Source: Planococcus donghaensis MPA1U2
GTDB taxonomy: Bacteria; Bacillota; Bacilli; Bacillales_A; Planococcaceae
Assembly: GCF_000189395.1 (NCBI RefSeq)
Contig: NZ_AEPB01000027.1
Coordinates: 101,070 to 165,069 of the forward strand
Reading direction: 5' to 3'
Length of the DNA stretch: 64,000 nucleotides
Position numbers and translations under genes: made by a program. This document shows positions 55,643-64,000 of the stretch, one piece after another (positions within the stretch are counted from its first letter, which is position 1; each line of letters starts with the position of its first letter). The notes below the pieces were generated by a model. It was not told the DNA's origin. It saw only the letters and a program-made list of their open reading frames with translations, and searched no databases.

Positions 55643-56476
55643 TTATAGTTTAGTAACTTCAACTTCAGCTTTAGTAAACTTCGATGCGGCACCATGCATA
55701 ACTGGACCTACATACTCATTTAATTTCCAGCCGTGTTGAATTGCTGTTGCAACAAAAGTTTTCGCATTCAGTACAGCGTCTTTTACAGATTGACCATTTG
55801 CCAAGTTGGCAGTGATCGCAGCAGCGAACGTACAGCCTGCCCCGTGATTATAAGTTGTATCGGTTTTATCTGAAGTTAACAAATAATGTGCTTCTCCGTC
55901 GAACAGTAAATCAGCAGCTTTCTCGTGCTTTAACTGCTTGCCGCCTTTGATGACAACAAACTCTACACCGTGTGCATGAATTTTTTCAGCAGCCGCTTGC
56001 ATATCTTCAACTGTTTGCAATGCGCCTTGACCAGATAATTGACCTGCTTCGACTAAGTTTGGTGTAACGACTTTCGCATTTGGCAATAAATGCTTGATCA
56101 TTGCATCAACATTTTCAGGGAATAACACTTCGTTTTCACCTTTACATGCCATAACCGGATCGATGACAACATCTTTAATGCCAGAGTCAGCAATTGCTTT
56201 GCCGGCCATTTCGATAATATCGACAGTTGGCAACATGCCTGTTTTCAAAGCGTCAATGCCTGTCGAAAAGGCTGTTTTTAACTGAGCATCTAATGTGTCT
56301 AGTGCAATCGGGTGAATGCCATGGCTCCAGCCGTTTTCAGGATCCATCGTAACAATTACCGTTAACGCGTTCATGCCATAAGTTCCGTGTTCTTGGAACG
56401 TTTTTAAGTCTGCTTGTATACCTGCACCGCCAGAAGTATCTGATCCAGCGATCGTTAATGTTTTTTTAAGTGTCAT
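55643..56476 (-). CDS. pdxK: Pyridoxine/hydroxymethylpyrimidine kinase (PdxK/ThiD family)
   Basis: The 277-aa ribokinase-fold kinase has AGSDTSGGAGIQADLKTF at the substrate site, DPVMACKGENEVL, the anion-hole region and the catalytic Asp in NHGAGCTFAAAI (typical GAGDT/GAGC motif). The ThiD-related PdxK of Bacillales, with the GCT variant of the motif, phosphorylates pyridoxal and pyridoxine; thiamine hydroxymethylpyrimidine is the alternative. A GAGGAGCT ribosome site supports the start. No thi genes are nearby. Confidence 0.85.
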   Translation of the reverse strand: MTLKKTLTIAGSDTSGGAGIQADLKTFQEHGTYGMNALTVIVTMDPENGWSHGIHPIALDTLDAQLKTAFSTGIDALKTGMLPTVDIIEMAGKAIADSGIKDVVIDPVMACKGENEVLFPENVDAMIKHLLPNAKVVTPNLVEAGQLSGQGALQTVEDMQAAAEKIHAHGVEFVVIKGGKQLKHEKAADLLFDGEAHYLLTSDKTDTTYNHGAGCTFAAAITANLANGQSVKDAVLNAKTFVATAIQHGWKLNEYVGPVMHGAASKFTKAEVEVTKL

Positions 56477-56535
56477 TTGGGTTAGCTCCTCTAATGAGAT
56501 TGTCTTTGCAACTATTTTAACAAATATTCGAGCAT

Positions 56536-56790
56536 TTACAACGGATTGTGCTTATTCGGTACGAGCAGTAAAAAAGTCGTCGCAATGCAAATAAGCAAAA
56601 AAGCAGTCGCAAAAATTCCCATTAACAGAAAGCCGCTTTTGAAAAGGCCAATCGTAATAAGTAATGTTAGAATGGAAACAACTGCAATAACAAGGCCGAG
56701 ACAGCCGAGTCCTGCGCGTTTTGCGCTTTCTGGAGCTGTTGTGCCTTTTGTTTTTGAAACACTAGTAATCTTTCCACGCCAATCGGCCAT
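56536..56790 (-). CDS. Small two-helix membrane protein of unknown function
   Basis: The 84-aa protein has a charged N-terminus (MADWRGKITSVSKTKGT) and two membrane helices (about residues 28-50 and 54-77) with a short tail. I chose the third of three consecutive ATGs (56790), 8 nt after AAAGGAG; the frame also opens far upstream, across the divergent gene, which is not plausible. I do not recognise a family. It is divergent from the DUF4230 gene. Confidence 0.65.
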   Translation of the reverse strand: MADWRGKITSVSKTKGTTAPESAKRAGLGCLGLVIAVVSILTLLITIGLFKSGFLLMGIFATAFLLICIATTFLLLVPNKHNPL

Positions 56791-56860
56791 CATCATCGCT
56801 CCTTTAGGCAATCGTACCATGAAGCCGAGCTGAATAAAATATAGGAAAGTAGGGGGAACA

Positions 56861-57580
56861 ATGGCGAAAGATCCAAAGTTGACAGAGATCGAACGTTTAT
56901 TAGCAGAAATGAAAGAACAAGGAGAACCAAAAGAGTCCGGTTTCTGGAAAAGCGTTAAATTATTGATGGGAGTATGGCGGAATACCTTTTTAGTTTTAAT
57001 TGCCGTTTTATTGCTCCTACTAGTAGCTTTACCACTCGGCACTTTTTGGATGATTCAAGGCAGTACAGCTACTGAAAGCAAAGGCGTTTTCTTAGAGCAA
57101 ATTCAAGAACTCAATGAACTGTCGACAGCTGAGGCATTTTCCAAAGTGATTATTGAACGCGAAGACAATGCATTATTTGGAAAAGAAATTGGACTTGATT
57201 TGCCGGGCACGAAACGCCAATTATTGGTGGTCATTCCAGGATCGGTTCGTGCAGGGATTGATTTTTCTAAAGTGTCTGAAGGCGATATTGTGGTAGATGA
57301 GGAAGCCAAAACAGCAACATTAACATTGCCGCCAGCGGAATTTTTAGGAGGTCCGGAATTGTTTATGGACCAAGTAGAAGTGTATTCCTATGAAGGTTTG
57401 TTCCGTAGCGGAACGGACATTTCTGAAGCATTTGATTTAGCTGATGAAGCGAAGAAAATGATGCTTGAAGAAACAGAAGGTCAAGGGGTGCTTCAAACTG
57501 CAGAAACCAATGCGGTACGTTCTGTTCAGGAAATGTTTGGCTTAGTTGACTACGATGTAACTGTGAAATTTAAGGAGTGA
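56861..57580 (+). CDS. DUF4230 domain-containing membrane protein
   Basis: The 239-aa protein has a short cytoplasmic N-terminus, one membrane helix (about residues 40-65) and an extracytoplasmic DUF4230 domain (about 80-235, with IPGSVRAGIDFSKVSEGDI and LTLPPAEFLG). The function is unknown. It precedes ung by 5 bp, so they form an operon. The AGGGGGAAC ribosome site supports the ATG. Confidence 0.8.
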   Translation: MAKDPKLTEIERLLAEMKEQGEPKESGFWKSVKLLMGVWRNTFLVLIAVLLLLLVALPLGTFWMIQGSTATESKGVFLEQIQELNELSTAEAFSKVIIEREDNALFGKEIGLDLPGTKRQLLVVIPGSVRAGIDFSKVSEGDIVVDEEAKTATLTLPPAEFLGGPELFMDQVEVYSYEGLFRSGTDISEAFDLADEAKKMMLEETEGQGVLQTAETNAVRSVQEMFGLVDYDVTVKFKE

Positions 57581-57585
57581 GCGAG

Positions 57586-58260
57586 TTGAGTAAACGAATT
57601 TTCCATAACGACTGGCAAGACGTGCTAGGTGAAGAATTCGATAAACCATATTACGCGAAGTTGCGCGAGTTTCTGAAAAAAGAATACGCAGAACAAACGA
57701 TTTATCCCGCAATGGAAAACATTTGGTCGGCTTTTGAACACACTGCCTATCGCGATGTAAAAGTCGTAATGCTTGGTCAAGACCCGTATCATGGTCCGGA
57801 CCAAGCGCATGGTCTGAGTTTTTCTGTTTTACCAGGAGTAAAGCATCCACCAAGTTTACGGAATTTATTGAAAGAATTACAAGAAGATATCGGTTGCGCC
57901 CAACCAAAAGACGGCCGATTAACCAAATGGGCAGATCAAGGCGTGTTAATGATGAACACCGTTTTGACAGTGAGAGCGGGCGAAGCGCATTCTCATCGTG
58001 ATAAAGGGTGGGAAACACTGACAGATGAAGTGATTCGCAAATTGTCTGAGCGCGACGAGCCCATCATTTTCGTGTTATGGGGCAAGCCGGCGCAAACAAA
58101 AAAACGATTAATTGATGTGGAGAAACACGATGTACTTGAAGCACCTCACCCAAGTCCGCTCAGTGCCCATCGTGGATTTTTTGGCAGTCGTCCGTATTCA
58201 AAAGTGAACAGTCTGTTACAAAGCCGGGGGCACGCGCCAATCGATTTCTGTTTGGACTGA
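57586..58260 (+). CDS. ung: Uracil-DNA glycosylase, family 1
   Basis: The 224-aa enzyme has the water-activating GQDPYHGPDQAHGLSFSV, the uracil-recognition loop LMMNTVLTVR and the DNA-intercalating HPSPLSAHRGFFG. It removes uracil from DNA, starting base excision repair. The TTG at 57586 lies 8 nt after AAGGAG; the GTG at 57577 overlaps that site. It is followed by ywdI and ywdK homologues, as in B. subtilis. Confidence 0.96.
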   Translation: MSKRIFHNDWQDVLGEEFDKPYYAKLREFLKKEYAEQTIYPAMENIWSAFEHTAYRDVKVVMLGQDPYHGPDQAHGLSFSVLPGVKHPPSLRNLLKELQEDIGCAQPKDGRLTKWADQGVLMMNTVLTVRAGEAHSHRDKGWETLTDEVIRKLSERDEPIIFVLWGKPAQTKKRLIDVEKHDVLEAPHPSPLSAHRGFFGSRPYSKVNSLLQSRGHAPIDFCLD

Positions 58261-58320
58261 CCTATAGAAGAGTGGCATGTTAAAATAAAATCAAATCAAA
58301 AACGGAGAGGGGGCTGTATC

Positions 58321-58599
58321 ATGGCCATCGACACTATGCGAATTTTAAATGAAATTGACAAACACACAACACGTGCTCGTAGCGGCGATGTGGCAAAAGC
58401 TCGTGATTCGGTTGCTGCCATTCGTGCACTGTGCGATTTGTTGTTAGAAGACGACCAACCAATGAGCGACATCCAAGCACCACGTGCCGTGCCGCTTTCT
58501 TCCCCTCAGCCGCAACCACAAACACAGACACAGACACTGTCTGCTGGTAACAAGCTGAAAGAAGAAGACGCAAACGGTGATTCGCTGTTTGAATTTTAA
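58321..58599 (+). CDS. ywdI: YwdI-family protein (DUF5327)
   Basis: The 92-aa soluble protein has a helical N-terminal half (MAIDTMRILNEIDKHTTRAR, then SVAAIRALCDLLL) and a low-complexity Pro/Gln/Thr stretch (about residues 60-75). It matches the small YwdI family by sequence and by its position between ung and ywdK. The function is unknown. Confidence 0.78.
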   Translation: MAIDTMRILNEIDKHTTRARSGDVAKARDSVAAIRALCDLLLEDDQPMSDIQAPRAVPLSSPQPQPQTQTQTLSAGNKLKEEDANGDSLFEF

Positions 58600-58619
58600 A
58601 TGGAAAGAGGAAGTCGACT

Positions 58620-58997
58620 ATGAAGTTTTTCTTAATTGCTGGAGCGGTTAATGCTCTATTATCTGTCGCATTTGGCGCATTCGGTGCACATCTATTAGAA
58701 GGCCGCGTGGCAGACAAGTATTTAGATACATGGCAAACCGCTGTACAATATCAAATGTTCCACTCGATTGGATTGATAGTCGTTGCAATCTTAATGAGCT
58801 CATCACTACTCGGTTCGCTTGGTTCATTAAACTGGGCAGGTTATTTGATGCTTGCTGGAATCATCATTTTCTCGGGTAGCTTGTATGTATTAAGCTTAAC
58901 GGGGATTAGCATTCTTGGTGCGATTACACCAATTGGCGGCGTCGCGTTTATCGCTGCATGGGTAATGATCGTAATTGCGGCAGTTAAAGCATTGTAA
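58620..58997 (+). CDS. ywdK: DUF423 membrane protein (YwdK-like)
   Basis: The 125-aa protein has four membrane helices and the DUF423 hallmarks AVNALLSVAFGAFGAH, YQMFHSIGLI and PIGGVAFIAAWVMI. The role is unknown. It is the third gene of the ung-ywdI-ywdK group, and a strong terminator follows. Confidence 0.88.
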   Translation: MKFFLIAGAVNALLSVAFGAFGAHLLEGRVADKYLDTWQTAVQYQMFHSIGLIVVAILMSSSLLGSLGSLNWAGYLMLAGIIIFSGSLYVLSLTGISILGAITPIGGVAFIAAWVMIVIAAVKAL

Positions 58998-59009
58998 ATA
59001 GGTAAAAGG

Positions 59010-59044
59010 AGAGGCAATCCGCTTTATGCGGATTGCCTCTTTTT
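59010..59044 (+). terminator. Rho-independent terminator
   Basis: A 13-bp perfect stem (AGAGGCAATCCGC and its complement), TTTAT loop and T5 tail end the ung-ywdI-ywdK transcript. Confidence 0.9.
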
Positions 59045-59052
59045 AGCGTTTG

Positions 59053-59271
59053 GACAGTAAATGGTGTGATTTGGACAGTATTCTATGTGATTCCGACAGT
59101 ATTTGTTGTAAATTGGACAGTATTTTATTCAAATCGGACAGTATATCCAAATAACTGGAAACTCACACTGTGAGGCTGCGGAAATGCTCTTATTTCTGAC
59201 TTGGACAGTATTTTTCAGGTTTGGACAGTATTCCATCTAATTTGGACAGTATTTCATCATATCTCGACAGT
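59053..59271 (-). repeat. 21-bp phased ACTGTC array D (two sub-arrays, opposite strand)
   Basis: Seen as GACAGT on the plus strand at 59053, 59074, 59095, 59116 and 59137 (spacing 21 each), then at 59204, 59224, 59245 and 59266 (20, 21, 21). A 61-bp unrelated spacer separates the two. Read on the minus strand, both sub-arrays start with GGATATACTGTC, the first unit at 59266 continues GAGAT, and the last (59053) ends CCAAACGCTAAAAAG. The array fills most of the 344-bp convergent gap between ywdK and hemQ; nothing else is visible there. Confidence 0.85.
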
Positions 59272-59341
59272 ATATCCAAAAAAAGGAAGAACCAACCCGG
59301 AAATCAAACAAAAAAGCCGCCCAGAAGGCGACTCTAATCAT

Positions 59342-60091
59342 TTAAACTTCTAAAAATTTAACCGTACGTTCAGCATCTAGGCGTGTGCCTACATAGAATG
59401 AACCAAATTCTGCATAACGCGCGCTCACTTCATCAAAACGCATTTCGTAAATCAATTTTTTAAATTGAAGAACGTCGTCTGCGAACAATGTAACGCCCCA
59501 TTCGTAATCGTCAAAGCCAACAGATCCAGAAATAATCTGTTTTACTTTGCCAGCATAGCCACGGCCGATTTTACCGTGAGATAGCATCAATTCTTTGCGC
59601 TTCTCCATTGGCAACATGTACCAGTTGTCATCACCATCGCGACGCTTGTCCATTGGATAAAAGCAAATATACTGAGAACGTTGAAGTTCTGGGTATAGAC
59701 GCGAACGAACATGCGGGTTTTGGTAAGGATCTTCATCCGATTTCCCAGCAAGGTAGTTGGAAAGTTCAACCACTGAAACGTATGAGTACGTAGGAACCGT
59801 ATAAGCGATCAATGTTAGCTTGTTGTATTCTGTTTCAAGCTCATTTAATTCGTCCATTGTTTCACGCAACATCATTAGCATCAAGTCGGCTTTTTGGCCA
59901 ACAATTGAATACAATGCATGTGCGCCGGTTTTATTTTCATCGGCTTGGTTGATTTTGTCCATAAATGCTTGGAATTCGTCGATCGCGAATTGGCGCTCTT
60001 CGTCCGTTAGCATTTTCCACGAAACCCAGTCCATTGAGCGGAAATCATGGAGAACGTACCAGCCGTCTAATGTAATTGCTGCTTCATTCAT
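59342..60091 (-). CDS. hemQ: Coproheme decarboxylase HemQ
   Basis: The 249-aa chlorite-dismutase-fold enzyme has the radical Tyr in [18 protein letters not shown] and the proximal heme His in [14 protein letters not shown]. It converts coproheme to heme b in the coproporphyrin-dependent pathway of Gram-positive bacteria. An AAAGGAGTG ribosome site supports the ATG. It is monocistronic and convergent with ywdK, with array D downstream. Confidence 0.94.
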   Translation of the reverse strand: MNEAAITLDGWYVLHDFRSMDWVSWKMLTDEERQFAIDEFQAFMDKINQADENKTGAHALYSIVGQKADLMLMMLRETMDELNELETEYNKLTLIAYTVPTYSYVSVVELSNYLAGKSDEDPYQNPHVRSRLYPELQRSQYICFYPMDKRRDGDDNWYMLPMEKRKELMLSHGKIGRGYAGKVKQIISGSVGFDDYEWGVTLFADDVLQFKKLIYEMRFDEVSARYAEFGSFYVGTRLDAERTVKFLEV

Positions 60092-60266
60092 TATTCAAAC
60101 ACTCCTTTTAATATAAATCTCTCATTTTTCAGTTTAGCACAACAAGCATCGAACTTCCTTTAAAACTAACGCCTGTCACGAATTCGACATAGCGCACACG
60201 GCTTTTCAGCGCATGATGAAAAGGGTAAACTGAAGATAAGGAATTGTAGAAAGAGGAGAAGTGGGC

Positions 60267-61088
60267 ATGCCGTTATTTTTTGAAGAAACAGCTTGGCGTT
60301 TTTGGGATCAGTCGCTAAGCGCGAAAAGTCGCTCTGCGCTTGAATCATTTGCCGCAGACGACACATTGTGCGAATTGGTAGGGTCAGGAAAAAGCGCACC
60401 AACCATTCGAACATGGGTACATGACGATACAGTAGTGTTAGGAATCCAAGATCATCGCTTGCCGCATATTGAAAAGGGTATGGATGTGTTGAAAGACCAT
60501 GGTTTCACACCAATTGTTCGAAATTCTGGAGGATTAGCAGTTGTACTCGATGCCGGTGTTTTAAACATCTCGCTCGTTCTGTCGGAAAAAGACAACGCCA
60601 TCGATATCTCAGCGGGCTATGACTTAATGCTTGAGTTGGTGCGCGAACTTTTCCCGGAAGCTACTATAGAAGCGTATGAAATTGTCGGTTCGTATTGCCC
60701 CGGTTCTTATGACCTCAGCATTAACGGTCAGAAATTCGCAGGTATTTCACAGCGCCGAATTCGCCGCGGTATCGCCGTGCAAGTGTATTTATGTGTCGAA
60801 GGCAGTGGAGCAGAACGCGCTGAAATTATTCGAGACTTTTACAATGCGGGATTACAAAACGAAGAAACCAAATTCGCTTACCCAGAAATAAAACCTGAAA
60901 CGATGGCATCGCTCAGTGAGTTATTGGGAAGAAAAATTACAGTTCAAGAAGTAGTAATCGATCTTCATGATTTAATGGGGGGACCGGCACCCATGTCGTT
61001 GCAGCCCGAGGAGACAGAGTTATACGGATTTTATTTAAATCGTGTTGTCGAACGCAACCAAAAAATGCTCGAACGTTCCCTTGAATAG
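60267..61088 (+). CDS. lipL: Octanoyl-[GcvH]:protein N-octanoyltransferase (LipL)
   Basis: The 273-aa biotin/lipoate ligase-fold protein has the catalytic Cys in [22 protein letters not shown] and the [17 protein letters not shown] block of the LipL branch. It transfers octanoyl or lipoyl groups from GcvH to the E2 subunits of dehydrogenases. I chose the ATG at 60267, 8 nt after GGAG; the GTG at 60261 is too close. It is the first gene of a set in B. subtilis order (ywfL, ywfO, ywgA). Confidence 0.9.
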   Translation: MPLFFEETAWRFWDQSLSAKSRSALESFAADDTLCELVGSGKSAPTIRTWVHDDTVVLGIQDHRLPHIEKGMDVLKDHGFTPIVRNSGGLAVVLDAGVLNISLVLSEKDNAIDISAGYDLMLELVRELFPEATIEAYEIVGSYCPGSYDLSINGQKFAGISQRRIRRGIAVQVYLCVEGSGAERAEIIRDFYNAGLQNEETKFAYPEIKPETMASLSELLGRKITVQEVVIDLHDLMGGPAPMSLQPEETELYGFYLNRVVERNQKMLERSLE

Positions 61089-61141
61089 AAGCGAGACCCT
61101 AGTGTAGAATAGCTGGTACATGAAAAAACGGAGGTGCGCAA

Positions 61142-62446
61142 GTGAGCTACGCAACACAAAAATTAGCTGAAGAAAAAGTTTTTAAAGATCCGGTTCACCG
61201 ATATATCCATGTGCGCGACCAAGTGATTTGGGATTTGATCAATTCGCGTGAAGTTCAGCGTTTGCGCAGAATTAAGCAATTGGGCACCTCTTATTTAGTA
61301 TTCCACGGCGCGGAACATAGCCGGTTTAATCACTCACTTGGTGTGTACGAAATTGTACGCCGCATTTCGGATGATATTTTTCATGGTCGTCCGGAATGGG
61401 ATGAAAGCGAACGTCTTGTCGTATTATGTGCAGCACTTTTGCATGATTTAGGACATGGGCCTTTCTCGCACTCATTTGAAAAAGTTTTTGCACTGGACCA
61501 CGAAGAATACACGCGGAAAATTTTACTTGGAGATACGGAAGTTAATGAAATTCTTCAAAAAGTGTCTACAGATTTTCCAACAAAAGTGGCAGAAGTGATT
61601 GCGAAAACCTATTCAAACAAACAAGTCGTTTCTTTGATTTCCAGTCAAATAGATGCGGATCGCATGGATTACCTTCAGCGAGATGCTTATTATACAGGGG
61701 TTTCTTATGGTCATTTTGATATGGAGCGAATTCTTCGCGTAATGCGCCCACTAGATGACCAAGTTGTTATCAAGTCGAGCGGGATGCATGCGGTAGAAGA
61801 TTACATCATGAGCCGCTACCAAATGTATTGGCAAGTGTATTTTCATCCGGTTGCTCGTAGCGCAGAAGTTATTTTGCGGAAAATTCTTCAACGGGCAAAA
61901 GAGTTAAGTGCAAGTGGTTATAAATTTGAACAACCGCCAACACATTTCTTGTCATTTTTTGACCAGAGCTTTTCGTTGAAAGAGTATTTGGCATTGGACG
62001 AAGGCGTTTTAATGACATACTTTCAATTGTGGATGACTGAACGTGATCCGATTTTAGCGGATCTTTGCGACCGTTTTGTGAATCGACGCTTGTTCCAGTA
62101 TGTCGATTTTGACCCAGGAAAAGATTACAAAAAGCTTGGTGAATTGGCGGAACTGTTTCGGTCTGCCGGCATTGACCCGGAATATTATTTGATCGATGAC
62201 TCTACGTCTGACTTGCCATATGATTTTTACCGACCAGGAGAAGAAGAAGAGCGTTTGCCAATTCATTTATTGATGCCAAATGGTGATATTAAAGAATTAT
62301 CACGGTTGTCTCAAATTGTGGATGCCATTTCGGGGAAACGTAGAACAGATTATAAATTGTATTTTCCAGCTGAGTTATTAATTGATGGCAAGAAAACAGC
62401 AATCAAGCAGCAGATTTTGGAAATGCTTCGAGAAGGAGGGGTATAG
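61142..62446 (+). CDS. ywfO: HD-domain phosphohydrolase (YwfO-like)
   Basis: The 434-aa protein has an N-terminal HD domain (about residues 50-190) with RFNHSLGVYEI, the metal-binding ALLHDLGHGPFSHSFE and IDADRMDYLQRDAYYTG. It resembles SAMHD1-type nucleotide phosphohydrolases and B. subtilis YwfO, a reported nucleotide triphosphohydrolase. GTG start after CGGAGGTG. The next gene (ywgA-like) starts at the very next base. Confidence 0.9.
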   Translation: MSYATQKLAEEKVFKDPVHRYIHVRDQVIWDLINSREVQRLRRIKQLGTSYLVFHGAEHSRFNHSLGVYEIVRRISDDIFHGRPEWDESERLVVLCAALLHDLGHGPFSHSFEKVFALDHEEYTRKILLGDTEVNEILQKVSTDFPTKVAEVIAKTYSNKQVVSLISSQIDADRMDYLQRDAYYTGVSYGHFDMERILRVMRPLDDQVVIKSSGMHAVEDYIMSRYQMYWQVYFHPVARSAEVILRKILQRAKELSASGYKFEQPPTHFLSFFDQSFSLKEYLALDEGVLMTYFQLWMTERDPILADLCDRFVNRRLFQYVDFDPGKDYKKLGELAELFRSAGIDPEYYLIDDSTSDLPYDFYRPGEEEERLPIHLLMPNGDIKELSRLSQIVDAISGKRRTDYKLYFPAELLIDGKKTAIKQQILEMLREGGV

Positions 62447-62941
62447 TTGCTCCAGGGACACGCAAAAATCGTGGACTTTATTGCCGCAGCGGAAGGTGTA
62501 ACCGGCCGCAAAAAATTGCAGAAAATGATTTACATAATGAAGAAACTAGACATCCCTTTTCAGGAAAAGTATGAGTTTCATATTTATGGACCGTATTCAG
62601 AAGAACTAACTGCTCGTGTAGAAGAATTATGCGACATGGGGTTTTTGTCAGAAACATTAGAAGACAAAGGTTCTTATGTTCAATATAAATATAGCGTAAC
62701 GGAAGAAGGCCAAGAATTCCGTAAAGTTTTGGGAGAATCGATTTTGGATAACCCTCTCACTGCAGGGAAATTAAATGCTAAAAGCGGTCGGTTTTTGGAA
62801 TTGACCGCGACACTACTTTATTTTGATCACCTAAATCATCAAGATCAAATCGATAAGCTGCATGTAGTTAAAGGGAAATTAAACTTTACTGCAGAAGAAA
62901 TCGATGAAGCTTTTGCTTTTATTGAAGAATTGAGCTCATAA
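62447..62941 (+). CDS. ywgA: YwgA-family protein
   Basis: The 164-aa soluble protein matches YwgA (antitoxin-SocA-like/DUF4065-type helical fold): GRKKLQKMIYIMKKL, YEFHIYGPYSEEL and VYKYSVTEEGQEF-like spacing. Its start is TTG directly after the ywfO stop, with AAGGAGGGG inside ywfO, so translation is coupled. The function is unknown. Confidence 0.83.
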   Translation: MLQGHAKIVDFIAAAEGVTGRKKLQKMIYIMKKLDIPFQEKYEFHIYGPYSEELTARVEELCDMGFLSETLEDKGSYVQYKYSVTEEGQEFRKVLGESILDNPLTAGKLNAKSGRFLELTATLLYFDHLNHQDQIDKLHVVKGKLNFTAEEIDEAFAFIEELSS

Positions 62942-62942
62942 A

Positions 62943-62968
62943 AAAAACTCCCATTATGGGAGTTTTTC
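62943..62968. terminator. Bidirectional terminator
   Basis: AAAAACTCCCA pairs with TGGGAGTTTTT around a 3-nt loop, after ywgA and facing the tautomerase gene. Confidence 0.85.
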
Positions 62969-63004
62969 GGGTATTTAATGAGTAAAAAGCACTTTCACTT
63001 TTCT

Positions 63005-63190
63005 TTATTGATCGCTAAAGAGTTTGCCTTTTGTGCCGTAATTGCTTTTTTTCATGTCTTCGATAAAGACAGTGACGTTCTCGATTGGCGCGCCGGTTGT
63101 TTCAGAAACAGCTTCAGATACCTTTTCAACTAGTGCGCGTTTTTGATCTTCTGTGCGACCTTCGAGCATTTTTACAGTGACGTATGGCAT
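63005..63190 (-). CDS. 4-oxalocrotonate tautomerase family protein (YwhB-like)
   Basis: The 61-aa protein begins Met-Pro; after Met removal Pro1 is the catalytic base. The TEDQKRALVEKVSEAVSETTGAP block and the conserved Arg positions match the 4-OT family. It probably forms hexamers and tautomerises enols; the natural substrate is unknown. AAGGAG ribosome site, 11 nt from the ATG. Confidence 0.88.
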   Translation of the reverse strand: MPYVTVKMLEGRTEDQKRALVEKVSEAVSETTGAPIENVTVFIEDMKKSNYGTKGKLFSDQ

Positions 63191-63252
63191 AATGGATGCA
63201 GCTCCTTTTTCTTAAGAATACTATCATCATAGCAGAACGGAGGATTCAGACA

Positions 63253-63768
63253 ATGGCGAATGAAGAAAAACCAAAACAAAAAGTAGGATTTACCATTATA
63301 AAAAACGATCCGACGGACGGTCATAAAGGATACGGCATCGGGTCTCTATCTTTGGAAAACGTTTCTCCATTATTTATTGATGTGGAAGAGCAAGAAGCTT
63401 TTATCGATATCGGCGCCATGCATGCCCGCAGTGAAGTTGAACGGGGCATCAAATTTACAACAAACCGCGAAGATTCAGAAGACGGCAAAGATTATTGGCT
63501 TGTATGGATTACGATTGATTTTAATCCTATAGGGCCTTATTATGCAGGAGTTGCAGCGTGTGAAATGGTCGTGAACCGCGAAAAACGCAGAGGCTACAAA
63601 ATTTTGGCCGATCATGTTAACCGCATGGACAAGTCGATGAAACGCAAAATTCTTGTTGATCAAATGGATGAGCCATCAAAACGCGTGCTGGCCGACTATT
63701 TGGAATCGCATAATGCAGAAATGTGGAACAACAGCTCAGAGCAACTTCATCAAGACCTAGGTAGATGA
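63253..63768 (+). CDS. ywhD: YwhD-family protein
   Basis: The 171-aa protein matches YwhD: VGFTIIKNDPTDGHKGYG, GTSLENVSPLF-like IGSLSLENVSPLFIDVEE and PYYAGVAACEMVVNREKRRGYK. No catalytic motif is known. I chose the ATG at 63253, 9 nt after GGAGG; the open frame upstream to 63196 has none. Order ywhB (reverse), ywhD matches B. subtilis. Confidence 0.88.
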   Translation: MANEEKPKQKVGFTIIKNDPTDGHKGYGIGSLSLENVSPLFIDVEEQEAFIDIGAMHARSEVERGIKFTTNREDSEDGKDYWLVWITIDFNPIGPYYAGVAACEMVVNREKRRGYKILADHVNRMDKSMKRKILVDQMDEPSKRVLADYLESHNAEMWNNSSEQLHQDLGR

Positions 63769-63844
63769 TAAGTAAAGATACATTTCTAATAAAAAATTGC
63801 TTTTTGAACAGAATGTGACATTTCAAATTGCGTCTACCGGATGG

Positions 63845-63873
63845 TTGAAGTTGTCTATAAAAGGCAGTACACT
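63845..63873 (+). promoter_or_regulatory. Possible sigma-A promoter of a gene beyond the window
   Basis: TTGAAG (63845-63850) and TACACT (63868-63873) are 17 bp apart, each matching four of six consensus bases. The remaining 127 bp to the window edge contain no clear open frame; this is probably the leader of the next gene. Confidence 0.4.
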
Positions 63874-64000
63874 AGAACTACAGCTTTTCAATAGAAAGCT
63901 AGGACACCTGATAGCGAGCAAGTGCCGTGAGCCATTGCGATAAAACCCAAGCCCAATGCCTCATGTCTCTTTCTCCGCACCATCAGGATATAAAAAGGTT

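Overview
The window is an AT-rich, gene-dense piece of a Firmicutes chromosome, most likely from the Planococcaceae (Planococcus or a close relative). Strong AGGAGG-type ribosome sites, frequent TTG and GTG starts, bacillithiol synthesis (bshB2), coproheme decarboxylase (hemQ), the LipL lipoate relay and a block ordered like the Bacillus subtilis ung-ywdI-ywdK / hemQ / lipL-ywfO-ywgA / ywhB-ywhD region all point there. I see no rRNA, tRNA, prophage, CRISPR array or intact insertion sequence. Nearly everything is housekeeping or metabolic; the unusual material lies between genes.

Layout. 1-4.8 kb: a MerR/TipAS-type regulator with its own 19-bp-spacer promoter, then a lysine-degrading pair (aldehyde dehydrogenase plus lysine 6-dehydrogenase) behind a perfect catabolite-response element, and a lipid kinase. 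4.9-13.2 kb: an alanyl-tRNA editing protein, a secreted beta-propeller protein, a zinc alcohol dehydrogenase, a split ThrE-type exporter and a PAS-PAS-GGDEF-EAL protein. 13.4-19.7 kb: copper proteins CopC/CopD, a DMT permease and an asymmetric heterodimeric ABC exporter. 19.8-28.6 kb: a double-GNAT protein, tryptophan 2,3-dioxygenase, a glycerophosphodiesterase, DUF2804, DegV, a PlsY-like acyltransferase, an M20 dipeptidase, a CNNM/CorC protein and an orphan ECF sigma factor. 28.7-39.6 kb: a phospholipase D-like protein, an ABC-F ATPase, a Na+(K+)/H+ antiporter, a flavin reductase, a NERD-domain protein, topB, a YbaK deacylase and a YczE-like membrane protein. 39.7-43 kb: a sulfur operon yrrT-luxS-mccA-mccB. 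43-54.4 kb: an M6 metalloprotease, kbl, an M20 amidohydrolase, a dipeptide epimerase, a probable cystine ABC transporter, an SDR-type threonine dehydrogenase and a YjiH protein. 54.4-64 kb: bshB2/yojF, pdxK, ung, ywdI, ywdK, hemQ, lipL, ywfO, ywgA, a 4-OT tautomerase and ywhD.

Genes that work together: threonine dehydrogenase and Kbl degrade threonine to glycine and acetyl-CoA; YrrT, LuxS, MccA and MccB carry homocysteine sulfur into cysteine, with the cystine transporter supplying the same pool; LysDH and the aldehyde dehydrogenase convert lysine to 2-aminoadipate.

The main unexplained signal is a family of intergenic arrays (four sites, 24 exact copies) built on the core ACTGTC, repeated every 21 bp with an occasional 20, so that all cores face the same side of the helix. 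The arrays have a recurring first unit and last unit, and two of them flank the NERD gene as direct repeats. A second family (10957-11216) is a tandem pair of long hairpins whose stems differ in sequence but keep pairing, which points to selection on structure. A third is a 37-bp-stem hairpin at 34741-34824 whose arms resemble IS3-family ends.
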